A stretch of 64,000 bases of DNA from Litsea cubeba (lineage: Eukaryota > Streptophyta > Magnoliopsida > Laurales > Lauraceae), in contig CM022944.1 of NCBI GenBank assembly GCA_012931725.1, positions 116,555,717 through 116,619,716 of the forward strand. The letters are read 5' to 3'. A program made the translations under genes and the position numbers. The notes under the pieces were generated by a model, which saw only the letters and a list, made by a program, of their open reading frames with translations, had not been told where the DNA came from and did not search any database. This document shows, piece after piece, positions 61,616 through 64,000 of this stretch (positions within the stretch are counted from its first letter, which is position 1; every line of letters begins with the position of its first letter).

Positions 61616-62680
61616 CTAGGTATATACAAATTCACATCAGCATACTGTAGAAAAGGTCTACAAATCTCATGATGGACCCGTGACTAGGCATTATCTTCCA
61701 TGACCCTTCTTTCACATTGCATTACCATCAATATTGGCTTCCCCAGTAAGCAGGGAGAAACTTACCCCCATCATATCCATCAATGTTCAGAAACAATCAT
61801 AAAGATGAACTTCTATTGTTGTGGTTTCCGTAGCCAAACACAAAAAATAAATATTTGCATAAACTATGGTTTTGCTCATGAAAATGATCATTGAAATGAG
61901 CGTGTTGTTATGGTTTATGCCTAGTTTGAATCACTATGGCGCAGAGGACCTGAGAAGGGTTCTAAAATATTACCATCAGCATCTTTATTGTGCTTCTAGT
62001 CTTGACCAGCCTGGGTTCCTAAATGACAAGTTCTCAATGTTTAATTTCATCACTCTCTGGTGGTGGATTCCCAAACTACATAGTGCAGATGGGAGAAGTT
62101 TCTTACTGATTGTTAGGATTCCCAAACTTTCTTTGCAGCTTCCCCACCTTACTCCCCTCTCTTCAAGAACCCAATGTGCTTATGTGTGTCAGTTTCTAAC
62201 ATATGGGTAAAGGAGCATTGAATGAAGAGAACTAGCATCCAGGTAACTTCCAAGCAGGGATGCAACTTTAGGTGAAGAGTGCATTCCATGTGTGAGGAAG
62301 TGGAATATCCAGATGAGCTATTTGCCTCATTTCGCGACACAAAATGTTGTGCAAACATGTTTGCAGTTGGTTGTATGTTGTCAAGTGACCCTTAAAAAAA
62401 GGAAAAAGAAAAAAAAAGTGTGTTGTTGTCAAAATGTTGCTAGTATATTTGAACAGTCTGGATGATGGGTTTTTGTGCTACCCCCAATTTGGTTTTGAAT
62501 AAATGTGCAGGTCGTGGTCGCAGACGGTCCCCTAGCTACTCACCCCGACGTAAGGATAGAGAACGCTCCCGCTCTCGGCGGGAACGGTCCCGCTCTCCAT
62601 ATGGAAGGAGGGATGAGTATTTAGCCAACAAGAGACGCAGGGAGCGCTCATTATCAGATGACAATGATGTGCGCAGATGA
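50414..62680 (+). CDS. SR45a-like: SR45a/Tra2-like serine/arginine-rich splicing factor
   Basis: Six coding exons join in phase with GT-AG borders: 50414-50436, 50525-50611, 50829-50940, 57027-57176, 57914-57986 and 62511-62680, giving 204 residues. The ATG follows an acceptor (TTTTGTAG) directly, and exon 1 is a 23-bp mini-exon. An N-terminal RS segment (SPSPSRSPPRGRRSRSPS) precedes one RRM with RNP2 LYVTGLS (about residue 51) and RNP1 RGFGFVTM (about residue 90). The linker AKRKRGRTPTPGRYHG is the Tra2-type post-RRM segment. A second RS domain ends SLSDDNDVRR. RS-RRM-RS architecture defines Tra2/SR45a proteins, nuclear RNA-binding regulators of alternative splicing. The 6.1 kb and 4.5 kb introns contain transposons. 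All exons look intact. Orthologue choice within the family is not tested. Confidence 0.92.
51568..51932 (-). repeat. LTR copy (3' LTR of the minus-strand gypsy derivative)
   Basis: Matches 56165-56517 throughout, including GGAGTGCCGAAGCA, GACCTCCGAGGAG and CCAATAATCAAAGTCTGAGC, with scattered differences. Confidence 0.85.
52261..54700. mobile_element. Possible TIR element nested in the gypsy remnant
   Basis: GGGCGTGCTCGGTTGGGCTTG on the left and the complement of CAAGCCAAACCAAAGACACTC on the right resemble each other. They are also similar to the G-rich TTTGGTT ends common in plant hAT and other MITEs. No target duplication or transposase was recognised, and A-rich runs (52532, 53345) interrupt it. 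Confidence 0.35.
56165..56517 (-). repeat. LTR copy (5' LTR of the minus-strand gypsy derivative)
   Basis: The second direct copy of the LTR. It ends 510 bp before the RRM exon that starts at 57027. Confidence 0.85.
58225..58279. repeat. (TG)n(TA)n microsatellite in the last intron
   Basis: About 12 TG units pass directly into about 15 TA units. Confidence 0.97.
58530..58930 (-). mobile_element. Possible LTR remnant in the last intron
   Basis: On the minus strand a TATA-like CTGTATATAAGGATG, a leader-like stretch and ATCGTGGATCCGAGGCTGCACC resemble the layout of a plant LTR. No second copy, target duplication or exact ends were found. Confidence 0.3.
58931..61160. other. Intron DNA with no further feature seen
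   Basis: AT-rich intronic sequence between exons 5 and 6 of the SR45a-like gene. Poly(T) runs near 59420 and 60440 may be old retroposon tails. No coding frame is supported. Confidence 0.55.
61164..61576. mobile_element. MITE with CATCC(A/T)TCCCTCACCATA ends
   Basis: Left end CATCCATCCCTCACCATA and right end TATGGTGAGGGAAGGATG are inverted repeats. Each end also contains its own palindrome, CCTCACCATA-TATGGTGAGG. The flanks are low-complexity TA, so the target duplication is unreadable. The interior is related to 16636-16715 in reverse. Confidence 0.75.
61318..61442. repeat. Perfect 63-bp tandem duplication
   Basis: Two adjacent copies starting GGGTCAAATTC at 61318 and 61381 appear identical, so the duplication is recent relative to the MITE. 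The 16.6 kb relative has only one copy. Confidence 0.93.
61577..61613. repeat. (TA)n microsatellite
   Basis: An uninterrupted TA run directly after the MITE end. Confidence 0.95.
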
Positions 62681-64000
62681 GATCAGCATTTTGAATCAGT
62701 TGGCTTTATCCGTTATATTATGTGCATTAATTATGGTTTGGAAATGAATGATACATCATTGCAAGTGTTCATGAAGGCACTCTAAATTCTTTCCTAGAAG
62801 ACTTTAAATCCGTGCTTTGTAATCAAATCTGAAGCTTTCATCTGATCATCTCAATTAGCTACTCCCATGGCTTGTCATGTGCAATGCTCATGCATAAAAC
62901 ATTGTGCCACCATATCATGTTAATTAGATGCATTTGTCATGTTATTGTCGGATGGGATTCAAACGGGCACTGCTTAAATTGAAAGAATGAACTCCCTTTC
63001 ATTCTTTCTCATTTGGTTTAGTGCCCTATGAATTCATTCTTTCTCATTTGGTTTAGTGCCCTTTGAATTTACTCTGGCCCCCATCTGGGGCATTCGGAAG
63101 CAAGTGCAGGCAACTCTAGACTGCATTTTGTTTTTTGCTATAACCAACTATAGGTAGATAGAGTGCAGGATCCAATTTGGGTGGGGCAAGTTGTTGGGAA
63201 CTTTCCGGAAGTTTGAAATGCTTCAAGAGGGTGCTGTAATGGTTCCAAAGCCTTGCCCATGTTGGTAGCTTCTGATCCCATCTCACTGGTCAGAAGAAAT
63301 GGCCCTGTCCAACTCTAAAATGATTTTTTACTGTAATAGAGGAAAGTCGCAAAACATAGAAAGCACTGCAAGCTGACCTTCCTCACAAGGCTGGGGTCAG
63401 GTAAGAATTATAGTTGATGATTGATCTGTGGGGTGGCCCATCAAATCATGCCCTAAAGATACTGTGCAGTCTCTCGGTGGTACAATTACAGGTGACAATA
63501 AAAAGCTGTGACCATCAGAAAATGTTAATTTTGTCCAGTATCAGGTATTGGCACTGTAACAAAGTGAGGGCACTAAAAGTTGTACAAGAATTGATTCTAA
63601 TCCATAATTTATATTTTTTACAGGATTTTATGGGAAAAAAAATTCCTCGGATGGCCTGTATACGAAAAAGGACCTCATAGTTTTTAAGTTACCACGGCAC
63701 ACAAAAGGCCCTCATGCCGATTTTAGCGTTTTTTTTTTTTTTTTTTGGCTTTTTAAATGAGCGATGATATTATCACTCAATTGAGCAATGATATCGTTGC
63801 CCGTTTTGTTGTCTTCTTCTTCTTCTTCTTCTTCTTCCTTTTTCTTCTCTTTCTCCATCTTTCGCACTTCTTTTTTTCTTACTCAACCACCACACTCAAT
63901 ACCCATGAGAGCATATATAGATAGAGAAAGAGAAGGGCGTCCATGGACAAAACCAATTTACAAGATGGTATTATTATCATGAAAAAATCTCTATATATTC
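62681..64000. other. 3' UTR and downstream flank of the SR45a-like gene
   Basis: The first few hundred bases probably form the 3' untranslated region. A 40-bp phrase CATTCTTTCTCATTTGGTTTAGTGCCCT occurs twice in tandem near 63000-63065. Further on are a T-run (63729-63748) and a (CTT)n run near 63811-63840. No gene is recognised. Confidence 0.6.

Overview
This window is nuclear DNA of a flowering plant. It has AT-rich intergenic DNA, spliceosomal introns up to about 6 kb packed with transposons, and plant gene families: a fasciclin-like arabinogalactan protein, a MYB/SANT-like LIMYB-type protein, a PPR fragment and an SR45a/Tra2-like splicing factor. The large transposon-filled introns would suit a magnoliid or other large-genome lineage, but I cannot name the species.

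Layout. 1-12990 is a head-to-tail array of seven ~1.12-1.26 kb units, each with a TATA-like box, leader and short intron-like segment. A gag-only LTR retrotransposon (868-4771, TSD ACTTA) and a GC-rich Mutator-type foldback element (11993-12765, 9-bp TSD) split it. 13000-18260 is an older diverged array unit, two non-autonomous hAT elements, a SINE and a decapitated FLA copy. 18262-23960 is a defective Ty1/copia element with an abnormal 5' LTR. 25424-27380 is an FLA gene with two FAS1 domains and a frameshifting proline-rich minisatellite. 29148-31358 (minus) is a three-exon LIMYB-like gene.

34055-43447 is a transposon graveyard: an RTE LINE fossil, a MULE with 9-bp TSD nested in a probable hAT MITE, and an L1-type LINE split by a 1.5 kb solo LTR and a hAT MITE. 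44572-47332 is a TIR element carrying a broken PPR gene 5' part, with a small MULE MITE beside it. From about 47640 to 62700 (plus) lies a complete SR45a/Tra2-like gene of 204 codons in six coding exons, whose introns hold a hAT element, a gypsy deletion derivative, microsatellites and MITEs.

Only two genes look intact (LIMYB-like and SR45a-like), plus one FLA gene whose reading frame is broken in a minisatellite. The rest is mobile DNA, much of it bounded here by its target-site duplications. The most unusual structures are the promoter-bearing tandem array, which appears to derive from FLA-flanking DNA, the gene-fragment-carrying TIR elements, and the copia LTR whose U3 is replaced by an inverted copy of its own end. 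All calls come from reading the sequence; no database search was run.
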